The translations under genes were made by a program, and so were the position numbers. This document shows, piece after piece, positions 9,847 to 19,350 of a stretch of DNA of 64,000 nucleotides. Origin of the DNA: Roseococcus sp. SYP-B2431. Lineage in GTDB: Bacteria; Pseudomonadota; Alphaproteobacteria; Acetobacterales; Acetobacteraceae. Position 1 is the first letter of the stretch. Every line of letters begins with the position of its first letter. The stretch covers positions 1-64,000 of the forward strand of contig NZ_SJXD01000030.1 of NCBI RefSeq assembly GCF_004336745.1, in the 5' to 3' direction. The notes below the pieces were generated by a model. It did not search any database, had not been told where the DNA came from, and worked only from the letters and a program-made list of their open reading frames with translations.

Positions 9847-10932
9847 TCATGGGCCGTTGATGCCGAGCGACGCCGCGGTGTCGAGAATGCCCTGCCAGGC
9901 GTCGCGCGCGAGCGGCACGCCCGAGACGGTGCGCGCGGCGCGGCGGTGGTTCTCGGGCTCGCCGGGGACCAGCACCGGCGCGTCGGCCGCGGCCGGCGCG
10001 CAGGACTTCACCCAGGCCAGGTAGTCGGCGGCGGCCGCGTGGAAGGCGTCCTCGTCGCCGAAATGCTGGGGCGAGAGGTAGATGGACAGCATGCCGTTGG
10101 CGATGCGGCCGCGCTCGGTGATCGGGCCGGAGGTGCCGCCGCCCGTCAGCGCGCCCGCCAGCAGCTCGCACATCAAGGCGAGGCCGGAGCCCTTGTGGTC
10201 GCCGAAGGCGCGGATCGCGCCCGTGCCGCCGGCCGCGTTGCGCGGGCCGACCTGATCGTAATCGCCGTAGAGCGTGTGCGGATCGCCCGACATCTCGCCG
10301 TCGGCGGTGATGAGCGCATTGCCCGGCAGGGCCTTGCCGCCGTTGGAGGCGACCAGCACCTTGCCCTCGGCCACGAAGGAGGTCGCGAAGTCGAGGATGA
10401 CCGGGCCGCCCGGCAGCGGCACGCCGATGCTCATCGGCGCCGTCGAGAAGCGCCGCTCCTTGCCGCCGAAGGGCGCCACCAGCACCGAGCCCGCCACGTT
10501 CACGAAATGGATGGAGATGAGGCCCTGGGCCGTCGCCATCTCGGCATAGTCGCCGGTGCGGCCGATATGGCCGGCATTGCGCAGGCCGACGATGCAGGAG
10601 CCCTTCTCCAGGGCACGCGCGATGCCGAACTCGGTGGCCTGCTGCGCGACGGTCTGGCCGAAGCCGAAATTGCCGTCGAGCAGGGCGAAGGCGCCGCCGT
10701 CGCTGATGACGCTGATCTTCTGGCCGGCGACCACGTAGCCCGACTTCTGCCACTGGACGTAGCGCGGCACGCGGTCCACGCCGTGGCTGTCATGGCCGGC
10801 GAGATTGGCGCCGACCAGATGGTTGGAGATGCGCGCCGCTTCCACGGCGCTGCAGCCCGAGGCGCTGAAGATCCTGGTGACGAAGCTCTCCAGCTCGTTC
10901 ACGGGAATGTAGACGTAGTCGGGCTCGGCCAT
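9847..10932 (-). CDS. Ldh2/malate-L-lactate dehydrogenase family oxidoreductase
   Basis: NAD(P)-dependent 2-hydroxyacid or 2-oxoacid oxidoreductase of 361 residues in the LDH2/MDH2 family, which includes L-lactate/malate, ureidoglycolate and delta-piperideine-2-carboxylate enzymes. Family features seen: NLAGHDSHGVDRVPRYV (the conserved SHG with active-site His), the glycine-rich NAGHIGRTGDYAEMA, VAPFGG, and GDHKGSGLALMCELL near the C-terminus. The start is supported by AGAGGA before ATG. It is the first gene of a four-gene run with the unknown 225-residue protein, a TctC receptor and the aminotransferase, a plausible catabolic unit for an imported hydroxy or amino acid. Confidence 0.85.
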   Translation of the reverse strand: MAEPDYVYIPVNELESFVTRIFSASGCSAVEAARISNHLVGANLAGHDSHGVDRVPRYVQWQKSGYVVAGQKISVISDGGAFALLDGNFGFGQTVAQQATEFGIARALEKGSCIVGLRNAGHIGRTGDYAEMATAQGLISIHFVNVAGSVLVAPFGGKERRFSTAPMSIGVPLPGGPVILDFATSFVAEGKVLVASNGGKALPGNALITADGEMSGDPHTLYGDYDQVGPRNAAGGTGAIRAFGDHKGSGLALMCELLAGALTGGGTSGPITERGRIANGMLSIYLSPQHFGDEDAFHAAAADYLAWVKSCAPAAADAPVLVPGEPENHRRAARTVSGVPLARDAWQGILDTAASLGINGP

Positions 10933-10997
10933 GCGCTTTTCCTCTTCTCGGGAGGAAATTGCCCCTGGCCGGCGGGCGCGTCCAGACCTGCGCCGGC

Positions 10998-11390
10998 TCA
11001 GCTCGTCGGGGTGCAGGCCGTGATGGCGACGCGGAGCGTCGTGCCGGCCAGCGATCCGCCGAAGGGGTAGAGGGTCTGCTGGTCCCTGGTGGAGCTGCCG
11101 GCGATCCGGAAGGGCCCCTCGGAGCCGGACTTGCGCTGGCTGTTGCCCTGCAGCTCGATATTTGCCGTGACCGACACGGGCTGCGAGCCGCGGTTGCGGA
11201 ACACCACATGAATGGAGGCCATCGGGCCGCTGCCGGCGAGGTAGGCGCGGTCCAGGGCCAGCCGGCAGGTCGAGCCCGAGAGGGGCGTGAAGACGAGGTT
11301 CTGCCCGCTCCAGCCGGTGGACTGCGCGGCGGCGGGCGGCGCGGCGCCCATGGCGGTGGCCAGCAGCGTGGCGGCGATGAGGTGACGCAT
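10998..11390 (-). CDS. Small secreted protein of unknown function
   Basis: 130 residues from ATG 11390, beginning with a clear Sec signal peptide (MRHLIAATLLATAMGAAPPAAAQ). The mature part of about 107 residues is rich in beta-type sequence and has two cysteines (CRLALDR and the C-terminal ACTPTS) that could form a disulfide. Its Ig-like feel (strand VVFRNRGSQPVSVTANIEL) suggests a periplasmic beta-sandwich. No family is recognised. An in-frame extension to 11516 has no coding character. It follows the dehydrogenase gene on the same strand side but is separated by about 60 bases. Confidence 0.65.
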   Translation of the reverse strand: MRHLIAATLLATAMGAAPPAAAQSTGWSGQNLVFTPLSGSTCRLALDRAYLAGSGPMASIHVVFRNRGSQPVSVTANIELQGNSQRKSGSEGPFRIAGSSTRDQQTLYPFGGSLAGTTLRVAITACTPTS

Positions 11391-11566
11391 GAGATCCTGT
11401 CCTGACCTTCTCGTTCCGCCGCGATCCGGCGCGTCGTCAGGATGGCCGGCCGGATGGCATGCATCCATCCGGCTCCGGCGATGGCGGCGATAGGCGGCGC
11501 CTTTCGTGCGGCTCATCGCGCGGCCGATGCACCGCTCCGTCGATTCCGCCTCCGCGGATTGGCGCC

Positions 11567-12655
<1,089 letters not shown>

Positions 12656-12725
12656 AGAGGATTCCCTTGTTGGCCCGGCCGGTTCACGCCATGGCGCCTG
12701 CGGCGCCCAGGCGCTCGGACGGGCT

Positions 12726-13631
12726 TCAGCCCTTGGTGGCGCCGGCGGTGAGGCCGGCGATGTAGTAGTCCATGAGGAAGGCGTAGATGACGACGGGCGG
12801 CAGCGCCGCGAGCAGCGCGCCGGCCATGATCTGCCCCCAGGCGAAGGTGTCCGCGCGCACCAGCTGCGAGACGACGCCGATGGTCAGCGGCATCTGGTCC
12901 GGCGTGGTGACGAAGGCCGTCGGATAGACGAAGGCCGCCCAGGACACGGTGAAGGCGAAGATGGTCGCCGCGATGATCCCGGGCATGGCGACCGGGATGA
13001 AGATCTTCAGCAGCATCTGCGGCCAGGTGGCGCCGTCGATCAGCGCCGCCTCGTCCAGCTCCTTCGGGATGGAGGCGAAGTAGCCGATCATGATCCAGGT
13101 GCAGAAGGGCACGGTCAGGGTCGGATAGACCAGCACGAGGCCCCAGATGGAGTTCAGCAGCCCGAGCCCGCCGACGATCTGGTAGAGCGGGATGAAGAGC
13201 AGCGTGTCCGGCACCAGATAGGTGAGGAACACGCCCGTCGCGAGGAACTGGCTGCCGAAGAAGCGCATCCGCGCCAGGGCGAAGGCCGCGAGGATCGAGA
13301 TCACCATGGTGACCAGGACGACCAGGCCCGTGATGACGACGCTGTTCACGAAGAAGCGGAGGAACATCGAGTTGCTGAGCAGCGCGCCGTAATTCTCCAG
13401 CGTCGGCTCGCGCACCAGCCAGGGATTGCCCCGCATGTTCGCGATCTCGGCGCTGCCCTTCAGGCTCGTGATGAACATATAGACCGGCGGCGCGAGAAAG
13501 ATGATCGCGGCCACGGTGAGCGAGGCATAGGCCATCCACAGAGCCCAGCGCCGCTCGCGCGAGAGGCTCCCGGCCTTGCTGTAGATGCCGCTGCCCTTCG
13601 CGACGTCGTTGGAGGCGGAGACAGCGGACAT
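12726..13631 (-). CDS. Carbohydrate ABC transporter permease (MalG/UgpE type)
   Basis: Inner-membrane permease of 301 residues with about six spans. The binding-protein-dependent EAA loop reads [28 protein letters not shown]. It starts at ATG 13631, where the upstream permease gene ends in TGATG with a one-base overlap, so translation is coupled. The N-terminal 35 residues before span 1 are polar and cytoplasmic. It pairs with the MalF-type permease upstream and the ATPase downstream to form one importer. Confidence 0.92.
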   Translation of the reverse strand: MSAVSASNDVAKGSGIYSKAGSLSRERRWALWMAYASLTVAAIIFLAPPVYMFITSLKGSAEIANMRGNPWLVREPTLENYGALLSNSMFLRFFVNSVVITGLVVLVTMVISILAAFALARMRFFGSQFLATGVFLTYLVPDTLLFIPLYQIVGGLGLLNSIWGLVLVYPTLTVPFCTWIMIGYFASIPKELDEAALIDGATWPQMLLKIFIPVAMPGIIAATIFAFTVSWAAFVYPTAFVTTPDQMPLTIGVVSQLVRADTFAWGQIMAGALLAALPPVVIYAFLMDYYIAGLTAGATKG

Positions 13632-14569
13632 CACATCTGTTCCTTGTTCCGACGGGTCACGCCGCGCAGCACGAAGAAGGCGCAGATCGCGAGGATCGGC
13701 AGCATGAAGAGGGACACGGCCGCGCCGCGCGGGATGTTCCCGCTCAGGATGCCGACCTGGAAGGCGTAGCTCGCGAAGACATGGGTGAGGTCGCGTGGCC
13801 CGCCATTCGTGAGCACGCGCACGATGTCGTAATTCGCGAAGGTCACGATCAGGCTGAACAGCACGGTGATCGAGATGATGTTCGCCATCATCGGCACCGT
13901 GACGTAGCGCAGGCGCTGGAAGCTGGAGGCGCCGTCGATCGCCGCGGCCTCGTAGAGCTGCTCCGGGACGCTCTTCAGTGCGGCGAGATACATGATCATG
14001 AAGAAGGGCGCGCCGACCCAGACGTTCACGATGATGATCGCGGCCCGCGCCCAGAGCGGCTCGCCGAGCCAGGGCACGGGCGGCGCGCCGACGAGCGAGA
14101 TCAGGTAGTTGATGGAGCTGTAGGAGGGATCGTACATCCACCACCAGCCCAGCGTGGAGAGCGCCGGCGGGATGACCCAGGGCACCAGCAGCATGCCGCG
14201 CCACTTGCGCTGACCCTTGGTCGGGATGTGGTGCAGCATATGCGCCAGCCAGAAACCGATCAGCGCCTTCGCGATGACCGCCGTGATGGCGAAGATGCAG
14301 GACTGCCAGACGACGTTCCAGAAGGTGTCGGTGTCGAAGAGGATCTCGAAGTTGCCGAAGCCGATGCTGCGCTCCATCGTGCGGTTCAGCGTCGAGAGAT
14401 AGATGCCGTAGCTCGCCGGATAGGCGACGAGGCAGACGATCACCAGCAGCAGCGGCAGGGTCATCAGGAAGGCAATGGTCGATCGCCGTCGCGCGAAGCG
14501 CTTCAGGCTGCCCGTGCCGGCGGGCACGGAAGCCGGACGCGAATCGGCCGTGAGGGTATCGGCGGACAT
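13631..14569 (-). CDS. Carbohydrate ABC transporter permease (MalF/UgpA type)
   Basis: First permease of the importer, 312 residues. The EAA motif is [23 protein letters not shown] and about six hydrophobic spans are present. The N-terminal tail contains a basic stretch before span 1 (FARRRSTIAFLMTLPLLLV). It lies between the binding-protein gene (64 bases upstream) and the second permease (one-base overlap). Confidence 0.92.
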   Translation of the reverse strand: MSADTLTADSRPASVPAGTGSLKRFARRRSTIAFLMTLPLLLVIVCLVAYPASYGIYLSTLNRTMERSIGFGNFEILFDTDTFWNVVWQSCIFAITAVIAKALIGFWLAHMLHHIPTKGQRKWRGMLLVPWVIPPALSTLGWWWMYDPSYSSINYLISLVGAPPVPWLGEPLWARAAIIIVNVWVGAPFFMIMYLAALKSVPEQLYEAAAIDGASSFQRLRYVTVPMMANIISITVLFSLIVTFANYDIVRVLTNGGPRDLTHVFASYAFQVGILSGNIPRGAAVSLFMLPILAICAFFVLRGVTRRNKEQM

Positions 14570-14633
14570 GGGAAGATCTCCTGCCGTGAAACGAGGATCG
14601 GGCGGGGGATCGCTCCCCCGCCCGGATTCCGGC

Positions 14634-15992
14634 CTAGCCGCGCGCGAAGTTGCGCAGCTCGCGCTCGGCCCAGGTGAGGGCCTGGTCGACCGTCTGGCCG
14701 CCCTGCGCGACGCGGGCGATCATCTTGGTGTTGATCGCCTGGCTGTAGGCCTGCACCGCGATCTCCGCCGGGGCCGGCGCGAAGGCGATGTTCTGCTGCG
14801 CATTGTGATGCGGCTTCAGCGGGTAGTTGTAGACCACGCCCGTGGGCGGGCCTTCCGTCTCCCAGATCTTGAAGTCGGACATCGTGCCGAAGGGCGGGAT
14901 GTCGTAGCCGGAGCTGGTCGTGGTCTGCGCCTCGGCCTGCTCGCGCTCGGAGAGGAATTCCAGCAGCCCCTTGGCCGCCGGCTTCGCCCGGCTGAAGCTC
15001 CAGATGCCCCAGAAATACGGCAGATAGGGCGTGAAGCGTCCCGCCGGGCCGGCCGGCATGGGGAAGGTCCAGCACTTCTCGGCCACCTGCGGCGCGTCGC
15101 GCTTCGCCACCGCCCAGGTCGAGGGCGGGTTGAAGATCAGCGCCGAGCGGCCCGAGATCAGCGCGCGGTTGTTGGACGCATCGTCCCAGGCATAGATGTC
15201 GTTGGGCATGAAGCGGCACAGCCGCACGGCATATTCGAGCGCCTGCCGCACCGCCGGATTGCTGCGCACGGTGACGGTGCCGCGCTCGTCGACCATGTTG
15301 GCGCCATAGCTGCGGAACAGCGCGCCGACCCAGTCCACCGCATCGGTGAAGCTGCCCATCGGCAGGCCGAAGGGCACCTGCGCCTGGGCGCATTTCTCCG
15401 CCGCGATCAGGAAGTTGTCCCAGTTCCACTGATCGACGCCGGGGCCGAGCTGGTTGGCCGCCGGGTACATCGCCTGCACGTCGATGCCGGCATGCTGCTT
15501 CAGCAGGTCGAACCGCCCGAGCGACGGCTTGTGCTGGCTGCCGGACACCGCGGGGATCGCGCGCCAGGCGCCCTCGCGCTTGGCGAGGTACTCGCCGATC
15601 GGGTTGATCGCCCCGTATTTGGCGACGAGGCGGCCCACCACGTCGTCCACCGGCTCCAGCAGCCGCGCATGGGCCGAGGGCTCCCAGGTCGGGAAGCTCA
15701 GGATGTCGTGGCCCGAACGGCTCTGCGCCTGCGCCGCGATGGTCAGCAGGTTCTGGTTGCCGACCGAGGTGATGAAGTCGACCTGGACCTCGACCCGGTT
15801 GCGCTGGCCCCATTCGGCGCAGAGGCGCCGGATCACGTCGTTGCCCACGGGCACCCAATGGTCCCAGAAGCCGCAGCGCAAGGAGCCGCCGGTGCCCTGC
15901 GCGTGAACCATCGGGGCGGACAGCACGCCTGCTGCGATCACCCCGGCCCCCGAGCGCAACGTATTGCGCCGGGATATCCTGTTCCCTGCCAT
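14634..15992 (-). CDS. Extracellular solute-binding protein of a sugar-type ABC importer
   Basis: Periplasmic ligand receptor of 452 residues. The N-terminus MAGNRISRRNTLRSGAGVIA carries a twin-arginine-like RR followed by a hydrophobic stretch ending in VHAQ, so Tat export is likely. Family 1 binding-protein character is seen in FWDHWVPVGNDVIRR and in the C-terminal helices. ATG 15992 is chosen because AGGGAG lies nine bases before it; a TTG three codons upstream also exists. First gene of the SBP-permease-permease-ATPase operon. The ligand is unknown. The divergent FAD oxidoreductase at 16110 may act on the imported compound. Confidence 0.9.
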   Translation of the reverse strand: MAGNRISRRNTLRSGAGVIAAGVLSAPMVHAQGTGGSLRCGFWDHWVPVGNDVIRRLCAEWGQRNRVEVQVDFITSVGNQNLLTIAAQAQSRSGHDILSFPTWEPSAHARLLEPVDDVVGRLVAKYGAINPIGEYLAKREGAWRAIPAVSGSQHKPSLGRFDLLKQHAGIDVQAMYPAANQLGPGVDQWNWDNFLIAAEKCAQAQVPFGLPMGSFTDAVDWVGALFRSYGANMVDERGTVTVRSNPAVRQALEYAVRLCRFMPNDIYAWDDASNNRALISGRSALIFNPPSTWAVAKRDAPQVAEKCWTFPMPAGPAGRFTPYLPYFWGIWSFSRAKPAAKGLLEFLSEREQAEAQTTTSSGYDIPPFGTMSDFKIWETEGPPTGVVYNYPLKPHHNAQQNIAFAPAPAEIAVQAYSQAINTKMIARVAQGGQTVDQALTWAERELRNFARG

Positions 15993-16109
15993 CTCGAACA
16001 ACTCCCTGTGTTTTTCAGTGACGGTCTTTGCCGCTGGCCGAGGTTACCCACGGCCCGCAGCCGAGCGCAACCGCTTGCTGCGACGGGTTACCCGCACGAA
16101 GATGATCCC

Positions 16110-17216
16110 ATGGACACTCGATTCTTCGACGCGCTGGTGATCGGCGCGGGAATCGCCGGCGCAACCGCCGGCGCGCACCTCTCCCCGACTCACAAGGTCG
16201 CCCTGCTGGAGGCCGAGGAGAGCGCCGGCTACCACACCACCGGCCGCTCCGCCGCCATCTGGATCCTCAGCTACGGCAGCGAGGACGCGCAGATTCTGAC
16301 CGGCGCCTCGCGCCGCTTCCTGGAGAACCCGCCGCCCGGCTTCACCGAGGTGCCGATCGCCCATCCGCGGGCGGTGCTTAATCTTGCGAAGGCGGAGGAC
16401 CTGGGCGACCTGCAGGACGCCCTGCTGCATGGCCGCACCACCCTGACCCTCGCGCAGGCGCAGGCGCTCGTGCCGGCGCTGAAGATCGGTTCCGTGGCCG
16501 GCGCCGCCATCGAATACGACGCCTTCGACATCGACATCGCCGCGCTGCACCAGGGCTTCCTGAAGCAGATCCGCGCGAATGGCGGCGTGCTGGCGCTGCG
16601 GAACCGCGTCGGCCGCATCTGGCGGGAGAAGGGCGCCTGGCACGCGGAAGGCGCGGGCGGCGAGGTCTACGCCGCGCCGGTGATCGTGAACGCCGCCGGT
16701 GCCTGGGGCGACGTGGTCGCCACGATCGCGGGCGTGACGGCCATCGGCCTGCAGCCCAAGCGCCGCACCGCCCTCATCATCGATCCGGGCGAGTACGACA
16801 CGGCGGACTGGCCGATGGTCGTGGACGTGAACCACTCCTGGTACGTGCGGCCCGAGGCCCGGCGCAAGCTGATGGTCAGCCCGGCCGACGAGACCGACAG
16901 CGCGCCCATGGACGCGCAGCCGGACGAGCTCGACGTCGCCATCGCCATCGACCGCATGCAGCAATGCCTCGACATCCCGGTGACGCGCGTGGAGCACCGC
17001 TGGGCCGGGCTGCGCACCTTCACGCCGGATCGCGGGCTGGCGATCGGCGCCTCGGAGCAGGCGGGCTTCTTCTGGTTCTGCGGCCAGGGCGGCTATGGCA
17101 TCCAGACCGCGCCGGCGGCGGGGCGGCTCCTGGCGCAGCTCATCCGCGGCGAGACGCCCGACGCCGACGTGCTGCCGGCCATCGCGCCCACCGATCCGAC
17201 GAGGTTCCACACGTGA
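16110..17216 (+). CDS. FAD-dependent amine/amino-acid oxidoreductase (DAO family)
   Basis: Flavoprotein of 368 residues in the glycine oxidase/D-amino-acid dehydrogenase superfamily. The dinucleotide-binding fold is at the N-terminus (ALVIGAGIAGATAGAHL), followed by the acidic ribose-binding LLEAEESAGYHTTGRSAA. A second FAD segment (VIVNAAGAWGDVVA) lies near residue 190, and the C-terminal FAD contact is FCGQGGYGIQTAPAAGRL. Expected to oxidise a C-N or C-O bond of a small substrate. ATG 16110 is divergent from the ABC importer (118-base gap). Its TGA overlaps the GTG of the dehydratase-like remnant, indicating an operon in which the second gene has been disrupted. Confidence 0.85.
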   Translation: MDTRFFDALVIGAGIAGATAGAHLSPTHKVALLEAEESAGYHTTGRSAAIWILSYGSEDAQILTGASRRFLENPPPGFTEVPIAHPRAVLNLAKAEDLGDLQDALLHGRTTLTLAQAQALVPALKIGSVAGAAIEYDAFDIDIAALHQGFLKQIRANGGVLALRNRVGRIWREKGAWHAEGAGGEVYAAPVIVNAAGAWGDVVATIAGVTAIGLQPKRRTALIIDPGEYDTADWPMVVDVNHSWYVRPEARRKLMVSPADETDSAPMDAQPDELDVAIAIDRMQQCLDIPVTRVEHRWAGLRTFTPDRGLAIGASEQAGFFWFCGQGGYGIQTAPAAGRLLAQLIRGETPDADVLPAIAPTDPTRFHT

Positions 17217-17425
17217 CGCTGCCCGATTTCGGCGATGTCCTGGCCGCGGCCGAGAGGCTCAAGGGCCGCATCCGCCGCACGCCCATGCTGCGCCACCGCG
17301 CGCTCGACGCGGCGGCCGGCGGCGTGGTGCTGGTGAAGCCGGAGCCCTTGCAGATCACCGGCAGTTTCAAGCTGCGCGGCGCGACCAACGCCGCGCTGCT
17401 GCTCGACGATGCGGCGCGCCGGGGC
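17213..17425 (+). pseudogene. Truncated threonine-dehydratase-like gene (N-terminal fragment)
   Basis: GTG at 17213 overlaps the stop of the FAD oxidoreductase (GTGA), as in a normal operon. The first ~70 codons encode the N-terminus of a fold-type II PLP enzyme of the threonine ammonia-lyase family: FGDVLAAAERLKGRIRRTPM, then VLVKPEPLQITGSFKLRGATNA with the PLP Lys in FKLRGA. Homologues continue for about 250 more residues (SSGNHAQ and so on). Here the similarity stops after LLLDDAARR, and the frame runs on out of family until a stop at 17500. The missing part is not elsewhere in the window. The breakpoint is near 17415-17425, where DUF1345 sequence begins in another frame. Confidence 0.75.
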
Positions 17426-17963
17426 CATGCCCTGGCGCGAGGCGGCGATGCTGGGCTGGTGCAGCCATGTCGCCGTCTACGCCACGTTGCTCTTCCATGA
17501 CCTCGGCGATGCCGATCCCGACACCATGCGCGAGCGCGCCCGCCTCCTGGCCGAGGGCCGCGCCGTGGTGCTCACCCTCTCGCTGCTGACGGCGACGGCC
17601 TCGCTGCTGGTCGTCGCCATGCTGCTGGCCGGTGGAAAGCAGGAGGTGACCGAACAGGTCATCTCCGTCGCCACGCTCATCTCCGCCTGGTTCTACGTGC
17701 ATCTGCTCTTCGCGCAGGACTACGCGCACGAGTTCTGGATGAACGGCAACGGCCTCGATTTCCCTGGAGGCGGCGACGAGCCGCCTTTCGGCGAGTTCGT
17801 CTACTTCGCCTTCGTGGTCGGCTGCACCTTCCAGGTCAGCGATGCCACCACCAACACGCCCCGCATGCGGCGGATCGTGATGCTGCACGGGCTGGTGGCC
17901 TTCTGGTTCAACACGGTGGTCCTGGCCTCGGCGGTGAGCACGATCGCCAGCCTGGGGGGCTGA
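17409..17963 (+). pseudogene. DUF1345 membrane protein missing its N-terminus
   Basis: Open frame of 184 codons encoding the DUF1345 core: LGWCSHVAVYATLLFHDL, the segment DTMRERARLLAEGRAVVL, further spans, and the conserved STFQVSD-like GCTFQVSDATTNTP with a final hydrophobic helix. Family members have an extra first membrane span of roughly 35-40 residues before the PWR-x-LLGW stretch, which is absent here. The first ATG (17409) falls inside dehydratase-derived sequence and has no ribosome binding site. The gene therefore appears to be decapitated by the same event that truncated the dehydratase. Residual expression by read-through from the oxidoreductase mRNA cannot be excluded. Confidence 0.65.
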
Positions 17964-17978
17964 ACGGCGGCGCGCCAA

Positions 17979-18007
17979 CGCCGGGCGGGCGGATGGCTCG
18001 CCCGGCG
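17979..18007. terminator. Hairpin between convergent genes
   Basis: Perfect 9-base arms CGCCGGGCG and CGCCCGGCG around an 11-base loop. It sits in the 57-base gap between the DUF1345 remnant (plus) and the SYLF gene (minus). No T run follows, but the position suits a bidirectional transcription stop. Confidence 0.5.
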
Positions 18008-18020
18008 CCGGGGGAGATCC

Positions 18021-18581
18021 CTAGCTCGGATTGATCCGCGTGATCTTCGTGCCGTTGAGCGCGACGGCCGCCATCAGGCCCTGCTGGCCGAAGGTGATCG
18101 CATAGACGGGCTCGCTCAGCGTCGTGGAGGTCGCATTGGCCTGCAGGCCGCGGTCGAGCGCCACGACGGTCGGGCCCGTGCCGATCTCCCAGCCATCGGC
18201 GTTCATCAGCGCGCGCAGGGCGTCGTCCGTCATGAAGAACATCGCGAGGCCCGCGGCCTGCGCGCCGGCCAGAAGGCCGAAGGACAGGCCGGCGATGTTG
18301 AAATAGCCGGTCGTCGCCTCGCCGCGGATCAGCGCGCCCTCGCCGAACTGGCCGCCCACGATGAAGCCGCCGCTGACGATGCGCGGGAAGACCAGGACCG
18401 CCCTGGCACGGCGGAACAGCGGGGCCGCATTTTCCATGCCCCGTAGCCGGACCAGGGCGGCCGAGACCTCGGAGTTGATTTCGGCGCGCGTGGCGGCCTG
18501 GGCGCGCCTTGGCGCCAGTACCGGCGCGGCGGCCAGGAACGGAAGCGCGGCCGCGGCGCGCGCAAGCTGACGACGTTGCAT
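18021..18581 (-). CDS. SYLF/Ysc84 domain exported protein
   Basis: 186 residues from ATG 18581, with AGGAG seven bases upstream. N-terminal signal peptide with a basic start (MQRRQLARAAAALPFLAAAP) and an RAQA cleavage region. The rest is a SYLF (DUF500) lipid-binding domain: RARAVLVFPRIVSGGFIVGG, a GYFNIAGLSFGLLAGAQ core and the LNGTKITRINPS end. Bacterial SYLF proteins are periplasmic or membrane-associated and often stress induced. A GCAAC-N16-CGTT motif lies 39 bases upstream, consistent with general-stress control. Confidence 0.85.
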   Translation of the reverse strand: MQRRQLARAAAALPFLAAAPVLAPRRAQAATRAEINSEVSAALVRLRGMENAAPLFRRARAVLVFPRIVSGGFIVGGQFGEGALIRGEATTGYFNIAGLSFGLLAGAQAAGLAMFFMTDDALRALMNADGWEIGTGPTVVALDRGLQANATSTTLSEPVYAITFGQQGLMAAVALNGTKITRINPS

Positions 18582-18619
18582 GGGAAGGCTCCTGTTGCCC
18601 CGGGTGACGATGCCGGGAA

Positions 18620-18644
18620 AACGCTGCCCATGAGGGATGGTTGC
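18620..18644 (-). promoter_or_regulatory. Predicted EcfG-like promoter of the SYLF gene
   Basis: Minus strand GCAAC (18644-18640), 16-base spacer, CGTT (18623-18620), with the -10 reading CGTTTT. It is 39 bases before the SYLF ATG. Confidence 0.55.
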
Positions 18645-18701
18645 AAGCCCCCTCCGACCGGGGCAAGGCTGTCGCGTCATCTTCACGGGAGCGACAACGA
18701 C

Positions 18702-19340
18702 GTGATCCGCATTCTCGGCCGCGCCAACAGCACCAATGTCTGGAAGCCCCTCTGGGTGCTCGAGGAGCTCGGCCTGCCCTATGAGCGCAGCGACGCCGGC
18801 ATGGAGCACGGCGTGGTGGACACGCCCGAATACCGCGCCCTGAACCCGAACGGGCGCATCCCCTCCCTGCGCCACGGCGAGGTGGAGCTGTGGGAGAGCA
18901 ACTCCATCTGCCGCTACCTCTGCCTGCTCGCGGGCGACGACGCCAGGGGGCTCTATCCGGCGGAGCCGGGGAAGCGCGCCAGCGTGGACCGCTGGATGGA
19001 CTGGCAGCTCTCCACCCTCTCCCCCGCCGAGCGCGACCTGTTCTGGACCATGGTCCGCACGCCGGCGGAGAAGCGCGACATGACGGTCGTGCGCAACGCG
19101 GTCACGAACAGCGCGAAGTGCTGGGCCATCCTGGAGAGCCGCCTGCGGGATGGGCGCCCCTATATCGACGGCGACACCCTGACGCTCGCCGACATCATCC
19201 TCGGCTGCTTCGCGCGGCGCTGGTTCGGCCCCGAAGTCCGCGTGCCCGACATGCCTGAATTCCCCAGCCTCGAAGCCTGGTTCGCGCGGATCGGGGAAAG
19301 GCCCGGCTTCCGGAAGTTCGTCGCGCCGAAGCTGTTCTGA
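18702..19340 (+). CDS. Glutathione S-transferase family protein
   Basis: 212 residues. The N-terminal thioredoxin-like domain (IRILGRANSTNVWKPLWVLEEL) has Ser/Asn near the catalytic position. The cis-Pro motif GRIPSLRH and the glutathione gamma-glutamyl contact ESNSICRYL follow. The helical C-terminal domain includes LTLADIILGCFARRWF with the conserved N-capping Asp. GTG start at 18702 is supported by GGGAG ten bases upstream; an in-frame upstream ATG (18576) has no such site. Likely a detoxification or thiol-transfer enzyme of unknown substrate. Divergent from the SYLF gene. Confidence 0.85.
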   Translation: MIRILGRANSTNVWKPLWVLEELGLPYERSDAGMEHGVVDTPEYRALNPNGRIPSLRHGEVELWESNSICRYLCLLAGDDARGLYPAEPGKRASVDRWMDWQLSTLSPAERDLFWTMVRTPAEKRDMTVVRNAVTNSAKCWAILESRLRDGRPYIDGDTLTLADIILGCFARRWFGPEVRVPDMPEFPSLEAWFARIGERPGFRKFVAPKLF

Positions 19341-19350
19341 ACCGCGCCGG

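Noticed and set aside
6258-9860. Open frame of 1200 codons on the plus strand
   Set aside because: It is antisense to the DUF2171, aminotransferase, TctC and unknown genes. Its translation is low-complexity Arg/Ala/Gly/His, a known artefact in high-GC DNA.
16054-16095. GCAAC followed by GGTT between the ABC operon and the FAD oxidoreductase
   Set aside because: Spacing is 14 bases, outside the 16-17 rule.
14475-16109. Long in-frame extension before the FAD oxidoreductase
   Set aside because: It is antisense to the solute-binding protein gene and has shadow composition; homology begins only at ATG 16110.
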